A stretch of DNA of 64,000 nt from Mycobacterium sp. ELW1 (lineage in GTDB: Bacteria; Actinomycetota; Actinomycetes; Mycobacteriales; Mycobacteriaceae). The notes under the pieces are model-generated. The model did no database searches and was not told the DNA's origin. It saw only the letters and a program-made list of their open reading frames with translations. Below, piece after piece: positions 33,256 to 41,365 of the stretch. Every line of letters starts with the position of its first letter. The first letter of the stretch is position 1. The stretch is taken from assembly GCF_008329905.1 (NCBI RefSeq), contig NZ_CP032155.1:1984001-2048000 (forward strand). Direction: 5' to 3'. A program made the position numbers and the translations under genes.

Positions 33256-34712
33256 TTCGAGCGGGCCGGCCCATCGAGCCCGACTGGCAGACCATCCCTG
33301 AGATGGTCTTGAGCGCGGCGGACCGATTCGGCGACTCGGAAGCAGTCGTCGACGGTCCGCTGCGACTATCTTTCGCTGAGGTCGCGCACCGGGTGCGGTG
33401 TGCGGCAGGCGCGTTCGCGAACCTCGGCGTCGAGAAGGGTGACCGGGTTGCGATCTGGGCGCCCAACTCCGCGCACTGGATGATCGCAGCCTTCGGGGTG
33501 CTCACCGCAGGCGGCATCGTCGTTCCGGTCAGTACTCGTTACAAGCAGGCCGAAGCCGCCGACATCATCACCCGCAGCGGCGCCAAGGCGGTCCTGATCG
33601 AGAAGGGTTTCCTGGGAAAGGATTTCATCGTCCCGGCCGGTGTGCCTGCGATCGACCTGAAGTCCGGCCTCCTCGAAGACGGCACACCGTTGCAGCGGGA
33701 GGTCAGCGGAACCGACATCGCCGACATCATCTACACCTCGGGGACCACCGGGCGGCCCAAGGGCGTCATGATGAATCATCTGCAGAACCTGCGGATGTAC
33801 GCCGAGTGGTGTGACCTTGCCGATCTGCGCCGAGGCGACCGCTACCTGATCGTCAATCCGTTCTTCCACACCTTCGGATACAAGGCCGGCTGCATCGCCT
33901 CCTTCATCCGGGGCGCAACGATGCTGCCCGTCCCGGTCTTCGATGTGGACCGCGTTGTCGAGCTGATCGCCGCCGAGAAGATCACGATGCTGCCGGGGCC
34001 GCCGACGCTGTATCACTCGCTGCTGTCGGTCGAAGACAAATCGAAGCTCGCCACGCTGCGGGCCGGGGTGACCGGCGCCGCCGACATTCCGGTGGAACTG
34101 ATTCGGCGGGTGCACGAGGAACTGCCCTTCCGCACACTGGCCACCGGCTACGGGCTCACCGAGGCAGGCACCGCGACGCTGTCCCGGCCGGGCGACTCAT
34201 TCGACGATGTCGCCACCACCGCAGGTGCGCCGTGCGACGGAGTCGAGGTGCGCATCGCCGACGACGGCGAAGTGCTGGTCCGCGGTTACAGCGTCATGCA
34301 GGGTTACTTCGACGATCCGGCAGCCACGGCCGAGGCCATCGACGCCGACGGCTGGCTGCATACCGGAGACCTTGGCAGCTTCACCGAGTCGGGGCGCCTG
34401 AAAATCGTCGGGCGCAAGAAGGACATGTTCATCGTCGGCGGGTTCAACGCTTACCCCGCCGAGATCGAGGGCTTCCTCATGGAGCACCCCGCCGTCGCGC
34501 AGGCGGCGGTGATCGGGGTGCCCGACGAGCGGCTCGGTCAGGTCGGCAAGGCATTCGTCGTGCTGAAAGGGGAGAGTGCGGTGTCGGCGGACGATCTGCT
34601 GGCCTGGAGCCGAGACTGGATGGCCGGTTTCAAGGTGCCCCGGTCGGTCGTGTTCGTCGACGGCCTGCCGCTGAACGCGACGGGCAAGGTGATGAAGGAC
34701 CAGTTGCGCTGA
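33252..34712 (+). CDS. Acyl-CoA ligase, FadD3-like
   Basis: A 486-residue AMP-forming ligase starting at GTG 33252 inside the upstream stop. The P-loop is IIYTSGTTGRPKGVMMNH, then TGYGLTEAG, WLHTGDLGSFTESGRLKIVGR, MFIVGGFNAYPAEIEG and the lysine in NATGKVMKDQL. The short N-terminus and AIWAPNSAHWMIAAFGVLTA resemble mycobacterial FadD3, which loads CoA onto the C/D-ring indane propionate of cholesterol. That resemblance is from memory and the specificity could differ. With the amidohydrolase before it, it forms an operon controlled from the palindrome at 32027. Confidence 0.8.
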   Translation: MIRAGRPIEPDWQTIPEMVLSAADRFGDSEAVVDGPLRLSFAEVAHRVRCAAGAFANLGVEKGDRVAIWAPNSAHWMIAAFGVLTAGGIVVPVSTRYKQAEAADIITRSGAKAVLIEKGFLGKDFIVPAGVPAIDLKSGLLEDGTPLQREVSGTDIADIIYTSGTTGRPKGVMMNHLQNLRMYAEWCDLADLRRGDRYLIVNPFFHTFGYKAGCIASFIRGATMLPVPVFDVDRVVELIAAEKITMLPGPPTLYHSLLSVEDKSKLATLRAGVTGAADIPVELIRRVHEELPFRTLATGYGLTEAGTATLSRPGDSFDDVATTAGAPCDGVEVRIADDGEVLVRGYSVMQGYFDDPAATAEAIDADGWLHTGDLGSFTESGRLKIVGRKKDMFIVGGFNAYPAEIEGFLMEHPAVAQAAVIGVPDERLGQVGKAFVVLKGESAVSADDLLAWSRDWMAGFKVPRSVVFVDGLPLNATGKVMKDQLR

Positions 34713-34797
34713 ATGCTCGGAAATACCATTTCCGCACTAAGAGTGCGTAATACAGACATCCTGCGAGTCGGTGCGTCGAGTTCTCTTACCGCCTAAT

Positions 34798-34812
34798 GAT
34801 AATGTCATTCTC
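34798..34812. promoter_or_regulatory. 15-bp imperfect palindrome GATAATGTCATTCTC
   Basis: A one-mismatch member of the GAGAAY-N3-RTTCTC family whose symmetry extends by two more base pairs (AT...AT) on each side. It lies in the 253-bp gap after the FadD3-like gene and before the Mce-associated genes. The rest of that gap contains no gene I can support. Confidence 0.45.
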
Positions 34813-34965
34813 ATCGGTTTTCGCGCGTCGGCCGTGGGTGTGACGGACGACTCAGACCCCGCCCGTACGCTGGCGGGATGTTTGGACCCAGAGAGGAGTT
34901 CGACATGCGGCGCATATTCGCTGATGCGCGCCGTGTGACGAGCTCGAACGACATGTGTGAGTGCC

Positions 34966-35661
34966 ATGGCGGCTGATGTAGACGCAGAAGCGCTGGCCGA
35001 GCTCGCCGAGGCCGAGGCCGCCGAGGCCGAAGCCCGGGCGGAGGCGGCGCGCGCCAAGGCCACCGCGGCGCGCTTGCGAGGTGCGGAGCCCGGTTCCGGG
35101 GATGACGGTTCCGAAGACGCCGAGGACGCCGACGACTTTGAGGACGTCGAACTCGAGCCCCGGAGTTGGTGGGCGCGCATCGGCGCGGTCACGGTCGCGG
35201 TGGGCGTGGTCGTGATCCTTGCCATCGCATCGATGGTGGTGACCGGCCTGATGCTCGTCGCGCACCAGAAGGTCGTCGCCCAGCGGGCGCACCAAGCCGA
35301 GCTGGTGGCTGCGGCGCGCGAGGGTGTGATCGCGCTGCTGTCCATCGACTACAACCGAGCCAAGGCCGACGTCCAGCACGTCCTCGACCTGTCCACGGGA
35401 ACGTTCAAGGACGATTTCACCAGGGGTGCAGACGATTTCGTCAAGACCGCTGAGCAGTCCAAGGCGGTCACCGTCGGCACGGTCAAATCTGCCGCACTGG
35501 AGAAGGAGAGCGGCGACACCGGCGTGGTGCTGCTGGCTGCTTCTTCGACCGTAACCAATGCCAATGGAGCACATCAGGATCCGCGCGCCTGGCGGATGAG
35601 CGTGACAGTGGCGCGCGATGGTGCCCAATACAAGATGTCGAATGTGGAGTTCGTGCCATGA
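34966..35661 (+). CDS. Mce-associated membrane protein
   Basis: A 231-residue single-pass protein. The first 65 residues are an Ala/Glu-rich, probably coiled-coil cytosolic stretch; a hydrophobic helix follows (IGAVTVAVGVVVILAIASMV) and then an extracytoplasmic domain with AAREGVIALLSIDYNRAKAD and RDGAQYKMSNVEFVP. This is the usual layout of Mce-associated (Mas) proteins of mycobacterial lipid importers. ATG 34966 or GTG 34957 may be the start. It overlaps the next Mas gene by ATGA. No mce genes are in the window, so this pair may serve an importer encoded elsewhere. Confidence 0.75.
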   Translation: MAADVDAEALAELAEAEAAEAEARAEAARAKATAARLRGAEPGSGDDGSEDAEDADDFEDVELEPRSWWARIGAVTVAVGVVVILAIASMVVTGLMLVAHQKVVAQRAHQAELVAAAREGVIALLSIDYNRAKADVQHVLDLSTGTFKDDFTRGADDFVKTAEQSKAVTVGTVKSAALEKESGDTGVVLLAASSTVTNANGAHQDPRAWRMSVTVARDGAQYKMSNVEFVP

Positions 35662-36359
35662 GCAGTGACAAGACCACCGAGCCCGTTGAGGGCGACAAGA
35701 AGGCTAACGAGCCCGTCGAGGGCGACAACAACACCGATGTAGCCGTCGTCGACGAGGAATCGACCGCAACGGAACTCGATACGGAAACCACCGACGAGGC
35801 CGCCGAGGGTGACGACGCCGCGACCGAATCCGAGACCCCGGCGTCCGGTGCACGGCGTGGGCCCCTGAGTTGGGCCGGTAGCCACTGGGCGGCGATCCTG
35901 CTGGTGGTTTTGCTGGTCGCGTCCGCAGGTGCCGCCGGCGGCGTCTACTGGTGGCTGTACCGGCCGGACCAGCAGACCAATTCCGCGGCTCAGCAGCAGG
36001 CGATCAACGCTGCCCGCGATGGCACGGTGGCGCTGCTGTCGTACTCGCCGGACAGCCTCGACAAGGACCTGGCCAACGCCAAGTCGCACCTGACGGGCGA
36101 ATTCCTCAAGTACTACAGCCAATTCACCGACCAGATCGTCGCGCCGGCCGCCAAGCAGAAGGGCGTCAAAACCGAGGCGACAGTCGCACGAGCGGCGCTC
36201 TCGGAGATGCACCCCAGCGACGCGACGGTGCTGGTCTTCGTCAATCAGGTGACCACCAGCAAGGATCGGCCCGATCCGGCCCTGGCGACCAGCAGCGTCA
36301 TGGTGAAGCTGACGAAGACCGACGGCCGCTGGTTGATCTCCGAGTTCAACCCGATCTAG
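35658..36359 (+). CDS. Mce-associated membrane protein (second of a pair)
   Basis: A 233-residue protein with an acidic, Thr-rich N-terminal 65 residues, one membrane helix (WAAILLVVLLVASAGAAGG) and an external domain (AARDGTVALLSYSPDSLDKDL, WLISEFNPI) parallel to that of the upstream protein. The N-terminus contains a repeat EPVEGDKKANEPVEGDNN encoded by near-identical DNA. It is translationally coupled to the first Mas gene, and 25 bp later an acyl-CoA ligase follows. Such pairs are thought to stabilise Mce lipid transport complexes. Confidence 0.75.
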   Translation: MSSDKTTEPVEGDKKANEPVEGDNNTDVAVVDEESTATELDTETTDEAAEGDDAATESETPASGARRGPLSWAGSHWAAILLVVLLVASAGAAGGVYWWLYRPDQQTNSAAQQQAINAARDGTVALLSYSPDSLDKDLANAKSHLTGEFLKYYSQFTDQIVAPAAKQKGVKTEATVARAALSEMHPSDATVLVFVNQVTTSKDRPDPALATSSVMVKLTKTDGRWLISEFNPI

Positions 36360-36384
36360 GCCAGCTGAGCAGGAGGACCAATCG

Positions 36385-37881
36385 ATGAGCGTGGCACTGT
36401 TGTTGGAGATGGCCGCCTCCGATGCCGAGCGCGTCGGGGTGGTCAGCGACGACCAGCGACTCACTGTGGGCGAGCTGAACACGCTCGCCGACGGTGGGGC
36501 GGGCGTCATCGATTCCCGCGGTGCCGGCAGTGTGGTCTACGTCGGCCTCGGCGGAGTCATGCTGCCGCTGCTCATCTTCGCCTCGGCGCGTGCAGCGCGC
36601 GCGTTCACGCCGCTGAACTATCGCCTGTCGGCCGAGGCGCTGGCCGAACTCATCGAGCGGCTACCCGACCCGTTGATCGTCTTCGACGCCGAATATGCCG
36701 ACGTGGTGGCCGGTTTGGGTGCAGCGCGAATCGAATCGCGGGAGTTCCTGGCCGCGGCAGCGACGGCCGAGCCGGTCGCCGAATTCCCGGATCCCGACGA
36801 CATCGCGGTGGTGCTGTTCACCTCCGGGACCACGTCGCGACCCAAAGCCGTCGAGCTGTCGCACAACAACCTCACCAGCTACGTGACCGGCACCGTCGAG
36901 TTCGCTTCGGCCGAACCTGGTGACGCCGCACTGATCTGCGTGCCGCCGTATCACATCGCCGGCGTCAGTGCGGCGCTGTCGAATCTGTACGCCGGCCGAA
37001 AGATGGTGTACCTGCGCAAGTTCGACGCTCGCGAGTGGATCCGGCTGGCGTCCACCGAGGCGGTCACCAGCGCCACCGTGGTGCCGACCATGCTCGATCG
37101 CATCATCACCGAGCTGGAGACCAACCCCACGCCGCTGCCGTCGCTGCGGTCACTGGCATACGGCGGCTCCAAGGTTGCCCTGCCCCTGGTGCGCAAGGCG
37201 CTCGAGCTGCTGCCCGCGGTGGGCTTCGTCAACGCGTACGGGCTGACCGAAACCAGTTCCACCATCGCCGTTCTCAGCCCGGACGACCACCGGGCGGCGC
37301 ATGCGGCCTCCGACGAGTCCGCCCGTAAACGGCTCGGCTCGGTCGGCCAGCCCGTGCCGGGCATCGAGGTACAGATCCGCGCCGACGACGGTACGGTCCT
37401 GGGCCCCGAGGAGGTCGGCGAACTGTACGTCCGAGGCGATCAGGTATCGGGCCGCTACGCCGAGATCGGCTCGGTGCTCGACGCCGAAGGCTGGTTCCCC
37501 ACCAGGGACGTCGCCTACCTGGATGCCGACGGATATCTGTTCATCGGGGGCCGCTCCGACGACACCATCATCCGCGGCGGGGAGAACATCGCCCCGGCCG
37601 AGGTGGAGGACGTCCTCGTCGAACATCCGCACGTGCGTGACGTCGCCGTCGTCGGCGTCGAGGACGATGAATGGGGCCAGATCATGGTCGCCGTCGTCGT
37701 GCCCGTCGCGGACATCACCCCGGACCCGGAGGACCTGCGCGCCCACGTGCGTACCCAGCTGCGTGGTTCACGCACCCCGGACCGGGTGGTGTTCCGCCAC
37801 GAACTGCCCACCACGCCCACCGGCAAGGTGCTGCGCCGCCAGCTTGCCGACGAGCTCAAGTCGCCCACCGCCACCCCGTGA
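36385..37881 (+). CDS. Acyl-CoA ligase (FadD, ANL superfamily)
   Basis: A 498-residue AMP-forming ligase behind AGGAGGACC. VVLFTSGTTSRPKAVELSHN is the P-loop, FVNAYGLTETSST the adenine motif, WFPTRDVAYLDADGYLFIGGR the hinge (the usual GD is RD here), IIRGGENIAPAEVEDVL and TPTGKVLRRQL the C-terminal lysine region. The hinge motif TRDV in place of TGD is a notable variation. It follows the Mas pair and precedes two small unknown genes, all closely spaced, so it may activate a lipid or ring acid delivered by the associated transporter. Substrate unknown. Confidence 0.83.
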   Translation: MSVALLLEMAASDAERVGVVSDDQRLTVGELNTLADGGAGVIDSRGAGSVVYVGLGGVMLPLLIFASARAARAFTPLNYRLSAEALAELIERLPDPLIVFDAEYADVVAGLGAARIESREFLAAAATAEPVAEFPDPDDIAVVLFTSGTTSRPKAVELSHNNLTSYVTGTVEFASAEPGDAALICVPPYHIAGVSAALSNLYAGRKMVYLRKFDAREWIRLASTEAVTSATVVPTMLDRIITELETNPTPLPSLRSLAYGGSKVALPLVRKALELLPAVGFVNAYGLTETSSTIAVLSPDDHRAAHAASDESARKRLGSVGQPVPGIEVQIRADDGTVLGPEEVGELYVRGDQVSGRYAEIGSVLDAEGWFPTRDVAYLDADGYLFIGGRSDDTIIRGGENIAPAEVEDVLVEHPHVRDVAVVGVEDDEWGQIMVAVVVPVADITPDPEDLRAHVRTQLRGSRTPDRVVFRHELPTTPTGKVLRRQLADELKSPTATP

Positions 37882-37897
37882 TCCCAGGAGGACAACC

Positions 37898-38200
37898 ATG
37901 ATCAAGACCGGTACCCGACTGCAGAGCCAGGTATGCGACACCCAGGTGATCGTCGTGCGCTCATCGGACAGCCTCGACGACCTGCGGGCCGGCGGCGTCC
38001 CGATGATCCCGCTGGACGGCGAGAAAACCGAAGGCGTGCAACTGGATCCGGACTTCTCCGGCGGCACCGTGATGGGCAAGCGCTACGTCGACGCCGACGG
38101 CGCCGAACTCCTGGTCACCAAGGCCGGGGCCGGCAGCCTCAGCGTCGGCACCACACCGCTGGAGCAGAAGACCGCAAAACCGCTGCCGGCCAGCGACTAG
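37898..38200 (+). CDS. Small protein of unknown function (100 aa)
   Basis: Starts at ATG 37898 behind AGGAGGACAACC. The sequence has one Cys (SQVCDTQVIVVRSS), then IPLDGEKTEGVQ and GKRYVDADGAELLVTKAG, a pattern of short strands suggestive of a small beta fold. It is read in the same direction between a FadD and another unknown gene and ends 8 bp before the next start. I do not recognise the family. The good ribosome binding site and coding bias support a real gene. Confidence 0.65.
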   Translation: MIKTGTRLQSQVCDTQVIVVRSSDSLDDLRAGGVPMIPLDGEKTEGVQLDPDFSGGTVMGKRYVDADGAELLVTKAGAGSLSVGTTPLEQKTAKPLPASD

Positions 38201-38208
38201 GGGTCGGC

Positions 38209-38847
38209 GTGGACGGCGCGGCGGAGGTCGAAACCCACACGCTCGTGCTGGCTATGGACTACCGGGTCCCGGATCCCAGCCGGGTCTGGCCGGTGCTGCA
38301 ACGCAGCGAGTCCGCTCTCGCCGGTCTGGGCGCGCACTACGTGTTGGTCTACACCTCGACGCGCGAGCACGGTCGCGTCATGGTCACCATCTCGCTGCGG
38401 AGTAAAGAACCCATTCTCGAGGTACTGCGCTCGCGGGTGTTCCTCAACTGGTTCGACGCTGTCGGCCTCGATGACATCCCCGCCATCTTCGCCGGCGAGA
38501 CGGTGGACAAGGTGACGCTCGTCGAGCCGTCGGAGGAGACCCCGCCCGGGGTGATCGTCGGGGCGATCGCCGCGGTCGATGACGTATCCGCCATGATCGG
38601 GCGAGTTCACCAGGGACTGCCTCGATTTGAGGCCGCCGGGGTGCGTGCCGTGCGTATCTTCAAGGCCTTCGACGACGACCACGAAGTGATGATCCTGCAA
38701 GAACTCGACGACGAGGCCGACGCTTCCGACTGGGTGAATCATCCCGACGTGGCCGCAGAGTGGATGGGCCACACCGGAGTCGGCGCCTACCCGCCGGTCT
38801 TCGTCGGCCGGCTGCAGCACATCATGCGGCTGGACGAGAACGGCTGA
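38209..38847 (+). CDS. Unknown protein, about 212 aa
   Basis: Starts probably at GTG 38209, 8 bp after the previous stop. VLAMDYRVPDPSRVWPVLQR opens a region that looks like ferredoxin-like (beta-alpha-beta) repeats; HYVLVYTSTREHGRVMVTI and VRIFKAFDDDHEVMILQEL would be strands of two such units. No catalytic motif can be named. It lies between the small unknown gene and a Bfd-type ferredoxin and is followed 10 bp later by the latter. The function is not known. Confidence 0.6.
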   Translation: MDGAAEVETHTLVLAMDYRVPDPSRVWPVLQRSESALAGLGAHYVLVYTSTREHGRVMVTISLRSKEPILEVLRSRVFLNWFDAVGLDDIPAIFAGETVDKVTLVEPSEETPPGVIVGAIAAVDDVSAMIGRVHQGLPRFEAAGVRAVRIFKAFDDDHEVMILQELDDEADASDWVNHPDVAAEWMGHTGVGAYPPVFVGRLQHIMRLDENG

Positions 38848-38857
38848 GAGCCAATCG

Positions 38858-39061
38858 ATGTTCGTCTGCCTTTGCAACGGTGTCACGAGCCAGGTGGTGG
38901 CCGAGGCCGTCGAGGCAGGCGCCACGACCACCAAACAGGTCGCGAACGCGTGCGGAGCGGGTGCCGAATGCGGCCGCTGCCGGCGCACGGTTCGTGCCAT
39001 CATCGGTGCGGCCGACTCGGCTGAACGCAAGCGCCACAACGGCTTCCTACCCAAGGGGTGA
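38858..39061 (+). CDS. (2Fe-2S)-binding protein, bacterioferritin-associated-ferredoxin type
   Basis: A 67-residue protein with Cys4, Cys6, Cys38 and Cys41 in the C-x-C-x31-C-x2-C spacing of Bfd domains (VCLCNGVT ... ECGRCRR). Bfd proteins bind a [2Fe-2S] cluster and release iron from bacterioferritin, or serve as electron carriers. No bacterioferritin gene is in the window, and the position among CoA ligase, SnoaL and SDR genes makes an electron-transfer role as likely. The stop is adjacent to the next gene's start. Confidence 0.85.
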   Translation: MFVCLCNGVTSQVVAEAVEAGATTTKQVANACGAGAECGRCRRTVRAIIGAADSAERKRHNGFLPKG

Positions 39062-39063
39062 CG

Positions 39064-39539
39064 ATGGATGTGCAGCGCATCAGCGACGAACTCGAGATCG
39101 CCTCGGTGTTGCACCGCTACGCCCGGGCCGTCGACACCCAGGACTGGGATCTGCTGCGGTCACTGTTCACCGACGACGCCCACCTGGACTACAGCTCGGT
39201 CGGTGGCCCGGCGGCCGGCCGCGACGAGGTCTGCTCCTGGCTGGAGCGCTCGCTGACGCTGATGCCGATGACCCAGCCCATAATCAACAACGTCGAAGCG
39301 TCACCAACATCGAAGCCGATATCGACGGTGACACAGCAACCGTACGGGCGATGTTCTACAACCCGATGCTGCTGCCGGGCGCCACTGAGACAAGTGCGTG
39401 CGGCGGTTACTACCACCACGTTATGGTCCGCACCGACAGCGGATGGCGCAGCAGGCAGCTGCGTGAAGAGAACCTCTGGTTCGACAATCCGCCGAGTCCG
39501 CGCAGGCGGGCGGAGTTGATCGAGGAGGCCGAGACATGA
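39064..39539 (+). pseudogene. SnoaL-like (NTF2-fold) protein, broken by a 17-bp duplication
   Basis: The first frame reads ISDELEIASVLHRYARAVDT, then WDLLRSLFTDDAHLDYSSVG, then MTQPIINNVEA and drifts. In another frame the protein resumes as VTNIEADIDGDTATVRAMFY, GGYYHHVMVRTDSGWR and LREENLWFDNPPSPRR, stopping at 39539. At the junction two 17-nt units lie side by side (39283-39299 and 39300-39316, 14 of 17 identical); removing one restores a single 152-residue frame with MTQPIVTNIEADIDGD. The span is 476 nt, that is 3n+2. SnoaL-like proteins are small hydratase or isomerase-type enzymes. It is a likely recent pseudogene inside an otherwise compact operon. Confidence 0.75.
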
Positions 39540-40273
39540 GTGGTGTCATCGTCACCGGAGCCGCGTCGGGGATCGGCCGGGCTTCGGCCGAGGCGCTGAT
39601 CGCCGACGGACGCCGAGTTGCGCTGTGGGACATCGCCCCGGCGGTGGCAGAGGTGGCCGAGGGACTTGGCATGCCCCACAGCGTGATCGACGTCTGCGAC
39701 GGCGTCGCGTTGAGCGCTGCCGTCGACGCCGCCGCGGCCGCGATGGATGGAATCGACGGGCTGGTGCACGCCGCCGGCCGGGTCATCCCTGAACCAGTGG
39801 GCGCCTTCACCGAGGAATCGTGGGACGCGGTGCTCGATGTCAACCTGCGTGCCCAGGCGATCCTGTCGCAACTGCTGCTGCCACACCTGCAGGAGGCCGC
39901 CCGCGCCGGCGCCGCTCCCGCGATCGTCGGCATCTCGAGCATCGAGGGACTGACCGCCAACCCGTTCATCCCCGCCTACTGCGCCTCCAAGGCCGGCCTG
40001 CTCGGGCTGACCCGATCGATGGCCGCTCAGCTGGGCCCGGACGGGATCCGGGTCAACGCGGTGTGCCCCGGCTTCATTCGCACCCCGATGCTGCAGATCG
40101 CGCTGGACGTCGACGAGGTGCGCGAGGGCTTCGAGGCGGCCGCACCGATCGGCAGGCTGGGAAACCCCGAGGAGGTCGGCGCGGCGGTGGCGTTCCTGAT
40201 GTCGCCGAAGGCGTCGTTCATCACCGGCGCCCACCTGGTGGTCGACGGGGGAGTGACCAGCAGACATCCCTGA
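39536..40273 (+). CDS. SDR-family oxidoreductase
   Basis: A 245-residue classical SDR. GVIVTGAASGIGRASAEALI binds the cofactor, LVHAAGRVIPEP replaces NNAG, ISSIEGLTANPFIPAYCASK contains the Ser, Tyr and Lys of the active site, and FITGAHLVVDGG is near the end. Its ATG overlaps the TGA of the broken SnoaL gene (ATGA). It closes the run of + strand genes that starts with the Mas pair; the next gene lies beyond a DosR box. NAD(P)-dependent alcohol or ketone conversion is expected. Confidence 0.85.
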   Translation: MSGVIVTGAASGIGRASAEALIADGRRVALWDIAPAVAEVAEGLGMPHSVIDVCDGVALSAAVDAAAAAMDGIDGLVHAAGRVIPEPVGAFTEESWDAVLDVNLRAQAILSQLLLPHLQEAARAGAAPAIVGISSIEGLTANPFIPAYCASKAGLLGLTRSMAAQLGPDGIRVNAVCPGFIRTPMLQIALDVDEVREGFEAAAPIGRLGNPEEVGAAVAFLMSPKASFITGAHLVVDGGVTSRHP

Positions 40274-40303
40274 CGCGGGATCAGCCCACTCAAGTCCCCA
40301 CAG

Positions 40304-40323
40304 CTTGGGACTTACGCCCCTGT
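40304..40323 (+). promoter_or_regulatory. DosR (DevR) box
   Basis: CTTGGGACTTACGCCCCTGT matches the dormancy-regulon consensus TTSGGGACTWWAGTCCCSAA in the left half (GGGACT), both central W positions, G13 and CCC at 15-17. It is 33 bp before the ATG of the Acg-like nitroreductase, and the DevR gene is 4 kb away, so hypoxia or NO induction of the nitroreductase and USP pair is likely. Confidence 0.7.
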
Positions 40324-40355
40324 CAGATCCTGGGCGGCGCCGCGACAGTGGACGT

Positions 40356-41345
40356 ATGAGTGTGCCGTTTCCCGAGCCCGAGACCATTCGGACTGTCCTG
40401 AGTCTGGCGATGCGGGCGCCGTCGGTGCACAACTCGCAGCCCTGGCACTGGCAGGTCGGGCCCAGCAGCCTGCATCTGTACGTCGATTCCAGCAGGCATT
40501 TGCCCAACACCGATCCCGACCGGCGCGACATGCTGGTCAGCTGCGGCGCTGCTCTGCATCACTGCACCGTCGCGCTGGCCGCGCTGGGGTGGCAGGCCAA
40601 GGTTCGTCGCTTCCCCGATCCGGCCGACAGCGCTCACCTGGCGTCGATCGAGGTGCAGCCATTCGCCGCCGGTGAACTCGACGTCACGCTGGCCGCCGCG
40701 ATCTCCCGGCGTCGCACCGATCGGCGCAACTTCAGCTCGTGGCCGGTGCCCGGCGGTGACATCGCGCTGATGGGTGCGCGCGCCGCACGGGCGGGGGTGA
40801 TGCTGCGCCAGCTGGACTTGCTGCCGCATCTGACGGAGATCGTCGCCCGATCGGTGTCCAGACACGCCGCCGATGTCGACTACCTCAGTGAGCTCAGCGC
40901 CTGGAGCGGTCGGTACGGGTCGCTGGCGGGTGTGCCCGCCCACAACACGCCCGCACCCGATCAGCACGCGACGCTGCCGGCCCGGGTGTTCGCCGGCCCG
41001 ATCCTGGCGCAGCCATCGGAAACGCCTGCCGCCGAAGACAACGGCGTCCTGCTCGCGCTCGGTACCGAGACCGACGACGACCTGGCCCGGCTGCGCGCCG
41101 GTGAGGCGACCAGCCTGGTCCTGCTGTCGGCGACCGCCATGGGGCTGGCGACGTGTCCGGTCACCGAGCCGCTGGAGATCAAGGAAACACGAGAAGCGGT
41201 GCGCGAAGACGTGTTCGGCACGAGCGGCTATCCGCAGATGCTGGTGCGCGTCGGCTGGGCGGCGGTGAACGCCGACCCGCTGCCTGCCACCCCACGTCGT
41301 CCCTTCTCCGAAGTGGTCGGCGGGCTCGACAGTCGCGTGGCGTGA
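40356..41345 (+). CDS. Nitroreductase-family protein, Acg-like (DosR regulon)
   Basis: A 329-residue protein of the Acg group of mycobacterial nitroreductase-fold proteins. AMRAPSVHNSQPWHWQV is the N-terminal FMN-binding hallmark, ISRRRTDRRNFSSW comes mid-chain, and ATAMGLATCPVTEPLE and GYPQMLVRVGWA form the C-terminal half. In M. tuberculosis Acg (Rv2032) and Rv3131 are DosR-controlled and thought to bind or sequester flavin rather than reduce nitro groups. A DosR box precedes it and a USP gene follows 20 bp after its stop, a typical DosR-regulon pairing. Confidence 0.85.
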   Translation: MSVPFPEPETIRTVLSLAMRAPSVHNSQPWHWQVGPSSLHLYVDSSRHLPNTDPDRRDMLVSCGAALHHCTVALAALGWQAKVRRFPDPADSAHLASIEVQPFAAGELDVTLAAAISRRRTDRRNFSSWPVPGGDIALMGARAARAGVMLRQLDLLPHLTEIVARSVSRHAADVDYLSELSAWSGRYGSLAGVPAHNTPAPDQHATLPARVFAGPILAQPSETPAAEDNGVLLALGTETDDDLARLRAGEATSLVLLSATAMGLATCPVTEPLEIKETREAVREDVFGTSGYPQMLVRVGWAAVNADPLPATPRRPFSEVVGGLDSRVA

Positions 41346-41365
41346 CAACCCGGAAGGAATATCAC

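Noticed and set aside
37238..37260. GAGAACATC-like hexamers within fadD genes (for example the RGGENI motif) as extra operators
   Set aside because: They come from the conserved GGENI protein motif and lack the second arm.
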